DNA of 64,000 nt from Prorocentrum cordatum (GCA_963575745.1 CAUYUJ010012758.1:260001-324000), one strand, 5' to 3'. Shown: positions 32,301 through 44,559, numbered from the stretch's first letter. Made by a program: numbers and translations. The notes: generated from the letters alone by a model not told the origin.

Positions 32301-33471
32301 CTGAGAATCCTTACAACTTTCTCGAGGCGACCATTGCGCAGGAGGAGGGGGATGAGGAGAACGGAGGGAGGAAGGGAAGGGCAGTTGGGAGGAGCAGGAA
32401 GACAAGGAATAGGAACAGGGCAAAGAAAGGAAGAGGGAGAAGAGGAAGGATAAAGGGGAAAGTGGATAGGCGAGGAGGACTAAGAGGAAAGGGGGGGAAA
32501 GGGGGGAGGACAAGAAGCAGCTGAACGGGAGGAGGGAGAAGAGAGGGGGAGAAGGCAACAGTGGCTTGCGAAACGTGCGGATGAGCTCCCCGCATGCGCG
32601 CGTTGTCCCTGCACTTGTCCAAGGTGTGTTCGGACGGCCCCGTGTTCGGGACAAGCGGTGAGCATGTTCGAAGGATGATCGCCTTCCCACGGGTACCCTT
32701 GCATCCTTGAATCTTCGGTAATCGTCGGTCCATCCTCAACCATTTTCGATGGCCAGCCCCGCTCGAAAAGCTTCGGCATGGGCGTCCAAGGCCCTTGCAT
32801 CCTTATCGCGCATCCATGCTATTAATTTTGACTTTATTCCTTGAGGCCGACGGCGGCTCTTCGAGCGACGCCCTCTCCTGCATTGGGTCTTTCCGCGGCC
32901 TCGTCCATTCGGGCGACCTTCCTGCGCATCGCCGCGCACTCGCCTGCAGAGCGAAAGCCTTCGAACGAACTCCAAGTCAGCACGTGCGCGCGCGATCGGC
33001 ATTTTGGAGGAGCATACAACAATCGGCGAGGGTATTCGGCATGATGCCTGAGCGCGACGACGCTTCTCACGGCTGGGGCTCTATGTTCGGCCTTGGGTGG
33101 CCCGTGTCCAGTTCACGGTTGCGATTGGACACAAGGATGGGTTGATCCGTCAAGTTGTCATGCAGTTTTGCCGCTACCGCCCGCTTATCACATATAAAAG
33201 ATTCAAATGTATCAGCAACCTCTGAAGTTTCGTGTTGTCGTTGCACCCTTTATCACCCATTCTTGCACCCGAGGGACGGAAGAAACCGGTATCGATTGCG
33301 CCGATAATCCAGCGTAAGGCCGTTCGTAAGCGCCGTATGTCCCACGTTGTGTGCCACGCTGGCGGCCCGCGTAAGCTGCAGCGTAAAGTCGCTATGGCTT
33401 CTCGTGTAAGACCCGTTTGCTTTCGCGGCTCATTTGAGTCTGACAAAGGAAACGTTTCGCGACGCGCCGAG
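32301..33471. other. Rest of intron 2
   Basis: 32340-32560 is AG-rich. 32736-32830 belongs to a three-copy dispersed family (also 52305-52400 and 53098-53195; shared words CGCTGGCC, GGCCCTTGCATC, CGCGCATCC). No further exon-like sequence was noticed. Confidence 0.45.
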
Positions 33472-33531
33472 GTACCGCCCGTTTGTGATGGACCTCATGA
33501 AGCAGGTCCATTTGGCGGCCGTCGACTCCAG
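33472..33531 (+). CDS. THF1-like exon 3
   Basis: 60 nt completing the Met codon and encoding YRPFVMDLMKQVHLAAVDS, matching the YR.VVEELL.ELHLL helix of THF1. The ten bases GTACCGCCC(C/G) stand at both ends of intron 2 (31191 and 33472), so the exact join is ambiguous but the product is the same. It ends TCCAG|GAGAGC, a GA 5' splice site. Confidence 0.75.
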
Positions 33532-36366
33532 GAGAGCATGCCTTTTTGTGGGAGGCAGGAATGCTACGACAGTCAGAAATGATCGTTGTGGGAAGGACAG
33601 GGAGCCCAAATCCCAATAAGAGAACTTGATGGAGCTGTCCAGGAATGGCAGTGCCCTCCAGGTTGAACAGACCCAGTCAGGCTCGACCCGACTTGATCGG
33701 CGTTGCCATTAGCAGTTTTTTCCTTGCTTCGCGTTTGGACATCGGTGGTCCGTATTGGAAGATATTGCATTTGCACGGAGTATGTGTTCCGCCTCGGCCG
33801 TCAACGGAACGTTGAGTTGTTGACGGTCATGACGTCGCAGGTTCGTCTATGGTTGTTTCGAATTCGGATCCATCCGACATTGAGTCAAGGATCCGAGTTC
33901 GTAAGAATGTGTTTGGAAATAGTGAAAGTTGTTGCCCACCCATCTCAAGGACCTCTGTTCGAGAAATGGAAGGAGCGGTGACATAAGAAGGCTACATTAG
34001 CAGAAGAAAATGTTGGGCCGAAGGGAGGAGAGGAAGCTCCGTATGCACTGGGGTGGCCGCTCCTTGTGGGCAAGGTCGCCTTCCCGCCCCCGCAAATGTA
34101 GCCCATGTCGAGAACCAAGGATTGCCGCCTCCTTCGCCCACCAACAACCACCCCCGCAGTGGCAACGGGGCCCCCATGGGGCTTTCTCCATTCGTACATC
34201 TAGGAGCACGTCAGGAGACGACTGTCGTCTCAACAAGATCCCCATGGTTTCCTTGCGGCACGGCGTGTTACCCCTAGCAGTGGATGGCTGTGCCCCAGGA
34301 TGACGGCGCCCACTGTTCCGTTTGCATCCGTGGCGGTCGAATCGAAGATCGGTGCCAGCCACGTGATGCCGCCAGGGCAGCCCAGCCAGCTCGAAGACGA
34401 GGGTGCTGGTGGGGGGTGTTCGTGGAATGAAGGAGGAGCCAAGAGGGTGAAGCAGGGCGGAGGGAGGGAGGGGAGGATTGATGGAGGGAAGTAGGGGGAA
34501 AGAGAGAGAGAGAGAAATACGCTCGAGAACTTTTGCTTAGGGTGTTGCCCAGCTGGTCATAGCCCACCGCGCTCTGGCGGGACACGGTAACCATATCGCA
34601 ATCAGCGTCCCGAGTTCTTCCAAGTTTCGCGGAGCGGAGCGACACGCCATCCACTTGCAGGGCACAGCGTGTCGCAGGTGCCGGCTGCCGCGACACGCTA
34701 AGTATTAGTTTCTGACCGCAGAAAAACGGACGGATTTGGCTCTCACGGATGTGGTGCGCCTGTCAAGAAGATATCAGGAGGAGAATGGGAAGCCAGGGTG
34801 GACCGAGTCACACGCGGGGCGCGCGAAGATGAACGAACTTCGCGTTTCGCTGCCTGGCAGGGCCGATGCGGTTCGATTCACTTGCTGGGGCCAGGATTCC
34901 GATTCGATTCGGCCCGAGTCGCCAGCATCGGTCGGGGCCAGCCAGAGTTGGGCGTGGCGATCCACTTTCGATTTGATTCGGTGCGATTCGTTGGCGATCC
35001 GATCAGTTTTCGGTCCGGCTTGATTTTGCGCAAGTCCAGAGCGCGAAGATGACCGTGCGTCCCTTAGGGACGAGGCATGTTTGTTGGCGTCGCTCGCACG
35101 TGTGCACGTTCTCTCGGCGAGGAACATCTCGGATCATCTCACGGGGGGAAAACACAACGCACGACACCGAGAAGCGCACGGGACGTGGACCTCCGAGCGA
35201 TGGCAAGGTTTGGTTCTGCTGGCCCTGGCCGGCCCTGTTGCGTGGCTCGGCTGTCCGGGGCATCGAGGCTGGGCCTGCCGCACAGGGGCAGAGCAGCGCG
35301 GACGACGAGGCGCCCAGGAGGCCCCGGAGCCCGAACCCAAGCGTCCCTGGAGGCCAGCGCTCTCCGGGGGCGCCCGGGGGCCGGCTCTCGACTTGCACCT
35401 CACCTTGCGCACTTGCCGCGCGGTGGGTGTCTGCGCTGCCGCGGCGGGTGTCCGCGGTTCGGTAGGTTCGGTCCAGTGGCGTCGCAGTGGGTGGCGTTCG
35501 GCCGGTTCGGTTCGGTTGGCCGTTGTGTCGTTGCCGCGCCGTTGCGCCCTGCCAGGCCGCTTTCGGCTTGTCGATTTTGGTCAGTTTCGGTTTCCCTGCC
35601 GGTTCGGTTTCCCTGTCGGTTCGGTCGGTCTTCGGCTTTGCTTTCGCTGTGCACGGCCTTGCCCCCAGGGGAGTCCGCATGGGCGCCTTGGGGGCTGCGG
35701 AGGCCAGCGAGGGCGCCAAAACGACAGAGCCCGAGCGCTCCGACAGCCTCGCCTCTCCCAAGGTCTCTCGACGGCGGCGTCCAGGAGGAGGAGGCGGAAG
35801 GTCGACTAGGCGTCAGAGTCACCCTTCGCAGGAGTGGCCTTTGGTCTCGGAATCGCTCGGCCGTGTGCATTTTTTCTCGGCGGGGACCATCGAGGAGCAT
35901 CCTGGGTCATCTTGCAAGAAGATGAACGCACGAGATCGAAAGATGCACAGGGAATGGACGTCCGAGCGATGGCGAGGGGTGCGGGCCCAGTGGCTCTCTT
36001 TCTATTTCTCTGTTTGTCTCTTTCCCTCTCTATCTCTCTCTCTCTCTCTCTCTCTTCCTCTCTCTCTCTCTCTCTCTCGTTCTCTTGTTTTTTCTCTCTC
36101 TCTCTCTCTCTCTGTGGGCGAGGATGAGGGTCCATGGATTAGCTCACGACGCCCACGTGGCCAGGGGCGGGACAGCACGCTGGCGGCATCGGAGGTCACA
36201 CCACGTCTGATCAAGCCCCCTCGGGAAGGATAAGGGGCTCCTATGCTTTTGTTTTCTCTCTCTCTCTCTCTCGCTGTCGAAAGCTTCCCAGAGGATTGAA
36301 AGCCGCAAACTCGCAGGTGGCCCGCCGACACGGGGACGGGAGGGGGGCCGCCGCCCAGACCCCCAG
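33532..36366. other. Intron 3: direct repeat pair and TC runs
   Basis: A ~150-bp direct repeat pair lies at 35052-35215 and 35815-35975 (TCTCGGCG.GGA, GGACGTGGACCTCCGAGCGATGGC and variants). GCGACACGC/GCGTGTCGC inverted words occur at 34638-34700. TC runs at 36030-36110 and 36250-36275. GGTTCGGTT-rich 35450-35640. 5' end GA, 3' end AG. No second gene. Confidence 0.5.
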
Positions 36367-36454
36367 GTTCAAGTACGACGCCATCTTCGGCCTCGGGCTC
36401 CGTGAGGCCTACGTCTCGCTGATGGGTGCGTACGACAAGATCGGCGGCTGCAAG
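36367..36454 (+). CDS. THF1-like exon 4
   Basis: Follows CCCCCAG. Completes the Arg codon (AG|G) and encodes FKYDAIFGLGLREAYVSL then MGAYDKIGGCK. YD.IF.LGL......MGAY is the most conserved block of THF1 (YDPFFALGLV.....MEGY). Ends GCAAG|GACCCC, again a GA 5' site, phase 0. Intron 3 (33532-36366) is full of repeats and TC runs. Confidence 0.8.
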
Positions 36455-37300
36455 GACCCCTGCGCTGGGGGGGCGGGGGGCAGGGCCTCGTCATTGACTT
36501 CACGTCTTGATGTGCGGTTCGGTCTAGACGACATGCCCGCCGGTCACCCTTTCCTGTAGCTCCGCGTGGCTTCCTGACTGCGCAGCTTAAGCCCACCTTC
36601 GATCAGCTCTGCCTGGTTGGGCTTGGCCCAGCGCAGCTTGTAATCGTCCTCAGGGTGTGCAGTATATCCATCGTCAGAGTTAGCTGAAAGTTGCAGCCTG
36701 CTATGCATCGTCAGCTATTGCTGTAGCGCCTTGCTCAGGCCTGAAGCATAATGAGGGACCTGCGGAACTATGCTTGGCTGAACCGTCTTGGTATGGTTAA
36801 CATTGGCCAAGCGTTGCCTATGTTGTCTTAGCCTAGCCTCATTTGGTGCGCCAGTTTCGTTTTCATCTTAAGAGGCAGTTGGTGTTCGATCCTCCTTGTT
36901 TACATATACCTATACATACATATACATTACACAACGAGTATCATGGGGCCGCGCAGGCCCCCAGGACACCGGCAAATGATCCAGACACCACACTGCAATT
37001 CTCTTGCGCAGCTGTACTCTGGAGCTCGGACCATCTTGTTCGTGGTCGTGATCGCTCGCTCGTCGTCTAACGTCGCGCCGCCCTGGCTGCTTGGCCAGAG
37101 CCCCCTGCTTGCCCACAGCCACGTCCCCCTGGCCCCCTGGCCCTAGGGCGTCGGCCCCTGCTCTCCAGGGCCGTTCGTCGCCAGCCCCCCCTCCCCCCCC
37201 TGGCCCCCTCCCCTGGCCCGCCTTGACCAAAGCCCCCTCCCCTGGCCCGCCTCGACCAGAACCCCCCCCTGGCTGCCCAGCCTGGAACGTCAGGCCGCTT
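36455..37300. other. Start of intron 4, no gene seen
   Basis: 36560-36900 is AT-richer, unique-looking DNA without a convincing frame; it could be a solo LTR or UTR of an unknown element. 37080-37300 is C-rich. Confidence 0.35.
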
Positions 37301-37339
37301 TGGCCCAGAGCCTTTCCTTACTTTTGTGTGTATATATAC

Positions 37340-37372
<33 letters not shown>

Positions 37373-38502
37373 GATTCCTACTCTTATATTTTTATGACCC
37401 GGAAATCCCCCCCACCCACCCCCTAAACCAGACCCCCCCCAGGGACGCCCTGGACACCTTTTCGGACGTCTCAGCGGCCCCCTGGACACCCTTGGAAAAG
37501 GTCCGCTGGCCCTTCCGAGCCCCCCAGGGCGTTCTGCCGGGCCTTGCGAGCAGACTCAAGGCGATCAGAATCGGAGAGGCGCAAGAGAGACCCAAGACAG
37601 CAAATGAGCGCTCCAATAGGAACCTCGATGGTCTGAAGACGGCCCAAGAGGCCCCCAAGACGCCCCAACGTATAAGCTTAACATATCCGGTGATTGGGAT
37701 TTCGCAGCGTCCAAGACGGCCCGATGGGCCCCCGATATCGCCCAAGAAGGCCCAAGAGGCCCCCCAGAGGTGTTAAGACGGCCCAAGAGGGCCCCAAGAC
37801 TGCCCCAGAGAGCCCCGAGACTGCCCGCAAGAAGCCCAAGATGCCCCCAGAAGGCTCCCAAGAGAGACCCACGAAAGCCATGGGAGACCCCCAAGAAGGC
37901 CATTAGATGGCTTCAGAAGGCCTCTGGAGGGCCCCAGCTCCCCAGGACGGCCCAAAAGAGCCCCAAAAACGCCCAGACGGCGTTTTCCTACGAAGTACAT
38001 CGAGCCGACCCGACGATCTTGGTGCCACGCTTGAAGCTCGAGGTTTAAGTTCCTCGATCGAGAGAGAGGGGCAATGGATCTAGATTCGAAGATCGACGAC
38101 CGAAGATTTCCTGAGTGCCTGGAGCCCCCCAGGCATTCAGGAAGCTACCAAAAATTGATTTGTTCGGAGCTACTGCGATTTCTTCGGCGTGTCATGGGAA
38201 CGCTCTTTACTTCCTCAGAGGACCTTCGCGCGTGAAAAAAACAGCATTGTTTCCCCACTCCTGCGCACAAGCCTGCAAGCGCATCGGGCGAACGCGGTGT
38301 CAACAGGCACCAAGGATATCAGAAAAATGAGCCGGTCGCCCGTCCAGGCTTCGAGGTCCCCCCGCTGAAGCAAGCGATGATTTATTGCTTTGCCAGGGAG
38401 GGTCTGGAATAAAGCGCATGGCGCGAAGCGCCAATGCCGTCTTGTGTGTATATATATACATATACATATATATATACACACACACATACATACATACATA
38501 CA

Positions 38503-38538
<36 letters not shown>

Positions 38539-38600
38539 TATGTATATATATGTATATATGTGTGTATACGTGTATGGAACAGTGGTGGCCCACGGGGGGA
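37301..38600. repeat. Microsatellites, minisatellite and GGCGCGAAGCGCC hairpin
   Basis: TA/GT microsatellite 37328-37372; CCCAAGAGGGC minisatellite 37590-37985; hairpin TGGCGCGAAGCGCCA at 38419-38433 followed by GTCTTGTGTGTATAT and a long TATA/TACA repeat (38443-38570). The hairpin plus tail recurs at 57453-57550. Confidence 0.75.
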
Positions 38601-38628
38601 GGAGGACAGGAGAGACGAGAGAGGCAAG

Positions 38629-39140
38629 CTAGGTGCGCTCGCACCACATCTGACATCCGATCCCTCCCTCCCATCCCTTCCCATTGCGGTGATTTGTCGC
38701 TACCCGCGGACGTGTGTCATAGCCGACCTGGAGTTCCACTACCCCCGCAGACCACCCGAATAGCAGCAAAGGTGACCTGTGGGGCAGGTAAGACCAGCGG
38801 GGCTTGTGGGACCTGTGCGAGTTGGGGGTCCTCTGTGGCTTCTGGGGCTTGTGAAACCTGCGACGTTTGTGGGGCGCGTGGGAACTGTGGGTCCTCCGTG
38901 CCCTTCGAGTCAAGTGGGACTGGGACCAGCGGGGCCTGTGGGACCTGAGAGACCCCAGGGACAGTCGTGGCACCTGTGGGACCTGTGGAACCTACGACAC
39001 CTGCAGGACCCGTGGAACCTGTCAGACAGATTGTGTTTGCGGGACGACCTGCGACACCAGTGGGTTCTGTGGGACCCGTGGGGCCTGTGGGGTCTGGGAA
39101 ACTTGCGAGACTTGTGGGACCCGCGGGAGCTTCATTTAAG
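38629..39140 (+). repeat. Dispersed repeat with (GGGACCTGTG)n, copy 1
   Basis: Left part GCTAGGTGCGCTCGCACCAC, ATCTGACATCC, CCTTCCCATTGCGG; then AATAGCAGCAAAGGTGACC; then about 350 bp of degenerate 9-10-bp GGGACCTGTG units. The reverse strand translates to a collagen-like Gly-Pro-Thr pattern, which I take as a product of the repeat. Copy 2 is at 41488-42030; a third copy of the left part alone is at 42540-42625. Confidence 0.7.
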
Positions 39141-39289
39141 ATAAACAAGTGAACTGAGAAAACGCGTTAACCAGCGTGGACTCCAAACAGTGCGCGTGTG
39201 CGTGTCTAGCAATCTACGATGTGCAATAGACGTGTAGCTGATTATGTGGTGCAGTTAGTGTTGAAGAATTTGCGTTGACAATTCCACTG

Positions 39290-39850
39290 CTCCCGCAATC
39301 ATCTCACCCACCCGCACGCAACTTCGTTTGCAAAACCCATGCGGCGGCGATTAGTGTGATTTGACAGGAATGGGGGGACGGGGGGGGGCGCGCTCGCGCG
39401 CCTAGGGTCATGTGACAGGAATGGGGGGACGGGGGGGGGGCGCGGTAAAGGGGGGCCTCCTGGGATGTTCGCAAGCCGCGCATAGCGGAAGATGCGGTAG
39501 AACGATTTGCAATTTGCAGCGCCCTAGAGGTTGAGGGGGCGACAGGAAAAACAGGGGGATGGCGTTGCTACTCGTCTTGAGAAAGGAGGGCATACGGGGC
39601 GCAACGAATATATGTTCGCAGTGTGTTGTCAAGTCCACTGCCCGCGCAATCACCCCACCGACCCACCCGCAATTTGGCTTGCAAAACCCATGCGGCGGCT
39701 ATTGCGATGAGTGTTCGGCTTTGGCTGGTGCATCTCTGCGGCCACGCGAGCCCGCGCATGCTCGCGCGCGCAGCGGCCAGCTGGTTTGGCGCGATCGTCG
39801 CGGCCGCGGTGGCTATGACCGCTGGGCACATCCCAGCGGGCACTTAAGTG
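39290..39850 (+). repeat. Local direct repeats with G-runs
   Basis: TGACAGGAATGGGGGGACGG followed by a G-run occurs at 39362 and 39413. A segment containing TTGCAAAACCCATGCGGCGG occurs near 39330 and 39675. No gene. Confidence 0.6.
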
Positions 39851-40029
39851 CGAGTCTGCGACTTGGGCGGGCGTGTTACCATGGCAACGTCGACAACGGT
39901 AGACACGATGATGATAGTAGCGATGTTAATGACGATGATGACAAAGACGACGGTGCGACCGCGACGGCGCCGATGCTGATCATGCCGACGACGATGACGG
40001 CGCCCCCGCGTCGGTGATGAAGTTTGTGG

Positions 40030-40740
40030 CAGGGGTCCGGCATGCGCGCGCGGCCGACGCGCGAAAGTGGTCCACATGTTATTTGTTACACGGATAGTGT
40101 CCCCCCCCCCTCCCTCCAGCACGCGCGCAACGGCGTTGGAAGTATTTCGACATGCGGCGCGAGAGACCGCTTCGGAGTTTTTTCATGAAGACGTTGCAAA
40201 CACATGGTTGCCTCAAGAATTCACAAAAGCGCGAGCGCAGACTTTTTGGGAAAACTGGTGTTGAAAAACCATGTGTTGTCATTTGTGTTCGGGGCGCTTG
40301 GTTTTGAAATCCTGGCGAAACCGAGGGTTGTTGCTATGGGTTTCGGCGTGCGCGCGCGACGACGCGCGCGCGTGCACTTTGCCCCGTTGTTTGCAAACGG
40401 ATTGTGCGACAGCACGCGCGCAGAAACGTTCGAACGGTTTCGACATGCGCGCGCGAGATACCCGTTTGGTACCATCTTATGAACATTTTGAGACGCATAA
40501 TTCGCAATAGCGCGGGCGCGGGTTTTTTTGAACACGCATGGTGCGATAACATGTGTTGTTATATGTTTTCGGGGCAACCGGTTTTGAAATCCGCTCGAGG
40601 GCGAAAATTGTTTTAACGATTTCGGCATGCACGCGCGACGGCGCGCGCGCGCGTGCGCACGCCGTTTGATTTGTTACAAAAGGTTCATGAAAACTGATGA
40701 GGTATTATCAACGAGCGCGCGCGCAGAGCATGTTTTCCAA
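40030..40740 (+). repeat. ~285-bp tandem repeat with (CG)n tracts
   Basis: About 2.5 copies. Matched landmarks: TTTCGACATGCG at 40146/40438; GTGTTGTCATTTGTG-like at 40272/40553; GGCATGCACGCGCGAC-like CG tract at 40035/40343/40622. Each unit carries alternating CG runs (CGCGCGCG) and TTTGAAATCC. No coding conservation between units. Confidence 0.75.
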
Positions 40741-40884
40741 AAGGATGATGGGGGTGGTAACAGCTTAAATGGAATACTACGAATTGAATTGATTTCTGAA
40801 ATGGACGACTGTGCAGGGTAAACTATGAAAACGCGATGCGCGAAGGGGTACCATTAAGTCTGGGGGGAGTTTATCTCTATGTAT

Positions 40885-41004
40885 GTATATATTATTTATA
40901 TATATATATATATACACACATACATACATACATACATACATACATACGTACATACACACATACATACATACATACATACATACATACATGCATGCATGCA
41001 TGCA

Positions 41005-41037
<33 letters not shown>

Positions 41038-41040
41038 TCG
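40885..41040 (+). repeat. (TACA/CATG)n microsatellite
   Basis: TA run, then long CATA tetranucleotide run with CATG variants (40990-41005). Confidence 0.9.
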
Positions 41041-41065
41041 AAAGGAGAATATACGTCGTGAAATC

Positions 41066-41341
41066 TAGGCGGCGACGGGGCGGCGATTGCGACCACAGCC
41101 TCCAGACCGCCAGCCAGGCCCAGACGATGGGCGGCGACGAGGCGGCGACGGGGGGGCGACGGCGACCACACAGCCGCCAGACCGCCAGCCAGGCCCAGAC
41201 GATGGGCGGCGACGAGGCGGCAACAGGGGGGCGACGGCGACCACACAGCCGCCAAACCGCCAGCCAGGCCCAGACGACGGGCGGTGACGGGGCGGTGACA
41301 CCGACCACGGAGCCGCCAGACCGCCAGTCAGCCACAGTTCG
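41066..41341 (+). repeat. 75-bp tandem repeat, ~3.5 copies
   Basis: CCAGACCGCCAGCCAGGCC or its variant occurs at 41102, 41177, 41252 and 41327, an exact 75-bp spacing that keeps the frame (25 codons, with QTASQAQT in each unit). It could be a repeat-rich exon, but there is no recognised neighbour and the surrounding DNA is repeat, so I call it a minisatellite. Confidence 0.85.
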
Positions 41342-41487
41342 CTTGAAACCCCAAATGCAAACATTGTTTGGGGAGGAAGAAAAGCCAACCGTTGACATCC
41401 CGTGCGTGAACACAACCGTACGCGGAGGGGGCGGGTCCACGCCCCAGACAAGTCCAAGTGAGAGAAGAGAGCCGAATGCATATCAAG

Positions 41488-42030
41488 CTAGGTGCACCCG
41501 CACCACATCTGACATCTCCTCCTTCCCGCGTATTCCTTCCCATTGCGTTGAGTTGTCCTACCCCAGCAAAGCACCCTAATAGCAGCAAAGGCGACCTGTT
41601 GGACTTGTGGGACAGGTGCGAACTGTGGGACTTGCGCGATGTGTCGGACCTGTGGAACCTATGGGGTAGATGGGAACGTTGGACCTGTGGGACGTGCGGG
41701 ACGTGCGAGATTTGTGCGGCTTGGGAGGCATGTGTGGCCTGTGGGGCCTGTGAGACCTGCGACGCTTGTGTGACGTGTGGGAGCTGTGGGTCTTCCTTTA
41801 CCTGCGAGACCTGTGGGACCAACGGGACTTGTGGGATTTGGGGAACTTCTGTGAAACATGTGAGATTTGCGACACTTCTGGGACGTGTGGGACTTGCGGG
41901 ACTTGTTGGATTTGTGGGACGTGCGAGACTTGCGACACTCGTGGGACCTGTGGAACTTGTCAGACCTGTTGGACGACCTGCGACACCTGTGGGTTGCGTA
42001 ATGTTTGCGAGACCTGTGGGATCTGCAAGT
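41488..42030 (+). repeat. Dispersed repeat with (GGGACCTGTG)n, copy 2
   Basis: Same structure as 38629-39140: GCTAGGTGCACCCGCACCAC, TTCCCATTGCG, AATAGCAGCAAAGGCGACC, then degenerate GGGAC(T/C)TGTG units to about 42030. Confidence 0.7.
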
Positions 42031-42247
42031 GATAGTTTTCTTGTTCATTGTTTTGCCGATCGGCGCGGGCACCCTCCCCCCCCATGGAGTAGATCTTTGC
42101 TGTTTGTGGCACCTTTTTCAAGCAGGTGGAGCCTTCCCCACAGGACGCACTGCTGCAAACAGTCGCATTAAGCAGAGGTCCGGAGCCAGACGCCCCCCCC
42201 CCTCCGCCTAATGTCGAAACGCCGAAAGGAAAAGGTTCACCAAGTCA

Positions 42248-42625
42248 TGTGGGATCCAGGAAAGGTGCCCACGCTGGGGCGAGAGCGCAATTCTGAACGA
42301 CGGGATCAACGCGCCAATCCGACAATGAGGCCCACGCTGCAGCGGGAGCACAATTCTGAAACACCGAAAACACTCGGATCATAAACAAAAAAACCAAAGA
42401 AAAATCAAGTCTTGAAGTCCGGTGTGAGAAAAAAACAGATGCGGAAGGGGGGCGGGACCGCGCCCCAGGCATTTTCAGGGGAGAGGAGAGTAGTATGAGC
42501 ATTCAGATTCAGTAATTTTTGAGTAAGTGCAGGGGGGACGGGCTAGGTGTCTTCGCGCCATATCTGATATCCTATCCCGTTCCCCATCCCTTGCCATTGC
42601 GCTGTTGTTTCTCGATCCGCGGACG
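42248..42625 (+). repeat. Two dispersed-repeat fragments
   Basis: 42248-42380 matches 48369-48500 (CACGCTGGGGCGAGAGCG, ATTCTGAACGAC, AATGAGGCCCACGCTG, TTCTGAAACACC), and each copy is itself an internal two-unit repeat of about 60 bp. 42540-42625 is the third copy of the GCTAGGTG...CCATTGCG left part. Confidence 0.7.
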
Positions 42626-42919
42626 CGAGTCATAGACTCAAAAATAGCATGGCATGCGCAATCGGAAAAGGAGAGCTGCGTACATAGGATAAGGAGGAGG
42701 AGGAGGTGGCGGGTGAGCAGGAGGACAAGCAGGAGGGACAAGGGACAATCAAGGTCTAGCATCCGAGGACGGCAACTAGCCGAGCAGACATGGATGAGGC
42801 CGAGCCTCGGGAAGAGGGCAGCGCAGGTATGTCCAGCACACGCCCTTTAAAGCGCGCACGGGCGCGCCGAGCCGCACCCAACACCCAATCCAACGCAGTA
42901 CCGACGCTAGGCGACGGCG

Positions 42920-44470
42920 CTACGCTGGAGCGGGCGGTGGGCGCGGCTCACGTCCAGCCAGCACTTCGTCCCTAAACCAGTCTTGGCCCGAGGACGCAGC
43001 GCCAGAGCACGGGGCGAGAAGCTTTCGCCAGCTCGGCGCTTCAATAAGACAGTGCGCCGCACAGCGGCGGCATATAAGGTAGCGGCCAGAAGCCTGCACG
43101 ACGTGGCCCTCAAAGACAAAGGTGTCTGGAGGCTCCATCGGGGCCTCAGCGGAGGCCTCGAGCCCCAGCGTCCTGAGGGCATCCTGGACGGCGGCACATC
43201 GCGCCCTAGGCAGGACGCCTCCACGCCGCCATGCGCGCACGGCTGAGAGAAACAGGTGGAGGGCAGACGGGGCGCATCTCGCGCCAGGCTGCTCGAGCTT
43301 CTTCCTGCTCAAGGCCGTCCGCGCCGAGCAGTGACACCACGTGCACCTCACCGCCTCAGGGACCCCCTCCACCACCTCCAAATCGTGAGAAAGCAAAGCG
43401 AGTTTGGGGACACCGTCCCCTCTCACCCGCACGGGCGCGGGTAGGTCTGGGGCTGAGGCAGCAGCTTGCTGCGCAGCCCGCGAAAGGAAATCCAGCGTCC
43501 TGTAGCAATCCTTGAGCTTCTCACGCAGCAGCGAGGTGACCAGCTCTGGCAACTGGTGTTCACTCGCACCTAGCCGCGCAAAGAAGTCGGCCCAGGCGTC
43601 CCCAATGTAGTCGACGACACTACGACCAACGACTTCCCAGGAGAACGCCTGGCCCTCAAGGACCGCGAGCAGATCCTGATGGGCTGGGGTCCAGCGGAAT
43701 TCTGGCCGCTCAGACTTGCCACGATACAAATCGAAAATTTGCCTCCAGACCGAGGCGTGTCTGCCTCCGCCAGCGGCCAGCCCAGGGTCCCGAGAATTCC
43801 CCTCCTTGACCGCCGACAGATGGTCCGAGACAGCTTCAAGGCCCCATGGCCCAACCTGCAAAGCATGGAGGATAGCCTGGCGTTCGGCCCTCGGGACCGT
43901 CTGCACAGGCCCCGCGAGGGGCCCAAACTCGGCCTCCACAGGCCATCCCCAGGAGAGGGGGCTACGACCGACCAGCCACATCGCGTGGCCTCTGGGGTTC
44001 CCGACGCCAGGCCACTCCCGTCGGTGTACAAACGGAAACCCCAAGGTGCAGACGCAGCACCCCAGGAAAAGACCTTCGTCTGAGCAGCGACAGCAGGGAT
44101 CTCGACAGGGAGAGAGGGCAAACCGTAAACCAACTCAGGAGTGTCGAAGTCGGGAGGGATCCCGTACGCTTGCTCTGTTAGCCACTTCCTATGCTCAAAG
44201 CACAAGTCTGGCAGAACAGGGCTCTCATCTGGGCCGTCACTCGCCGCCCACAGCCCTTCGCACTCGCAAAACTGATGGCCGAAAGTCCCCTGCAGATGAT
44301 CGCAGAAGTCGCACTTGCTGCTAGACGCGTAGCCGTGCTGAAACTTGCGGGCTGGGGGCCACATAGCCCCTGACCAGAGGGCCCTGAGACACGCCCTGCG
44401 GGCACCTTGAAGCCTCTGGAACCCCAGCCGAAGAGTCCTGACCCAGACGACCTCACGCCCCTAGGCCTCG
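42920..44470 (-). pseudogene. LINE finger, RNase H and C-terminal domain
   Basis: CDFCDHLQGTFGHQFCECEG gives a zinc-finger pattern (about 44270). GFRLYTDGSGLASG starts an RNase H; after a frame change come AERQAILHALQ (Glu), VSDHLSAVKEG (Asp), FRWTPAHQD and GDAWADFFARLG (Asp), so the D-E-D-D set is present. The C-terminal part has Cys-rich pairs (CTWCHC, YLICRRCAAHC). The stop is at about 42920-42922. RNase H would remove element RNA during second-strand synthesis. Confidence 0.75.
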
Positions 44471-44559
44471 GGGAGACTCGACACAAGCTGGAGCCCCAGG
44501 GCTCTGCTAGTTCCTTCGCGCAGCAAACAACGCACATCTGAGGGAGACGTGCGCAACAA

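Noticed and set aside
38717-39148. Collagen-like Gly-Pro-Thr frame on the minus strand
   Set aside because: It is the translation of a degenerate GGGACCTGTG array; the second copy at 41590-42030 does not keep the same frame.
41066-41341. 75-bp in-frame repeat as a repeat-protein exon
   Set aside because: The period is a multiple of three, but there is no start, splice context or similarity to support a gene.
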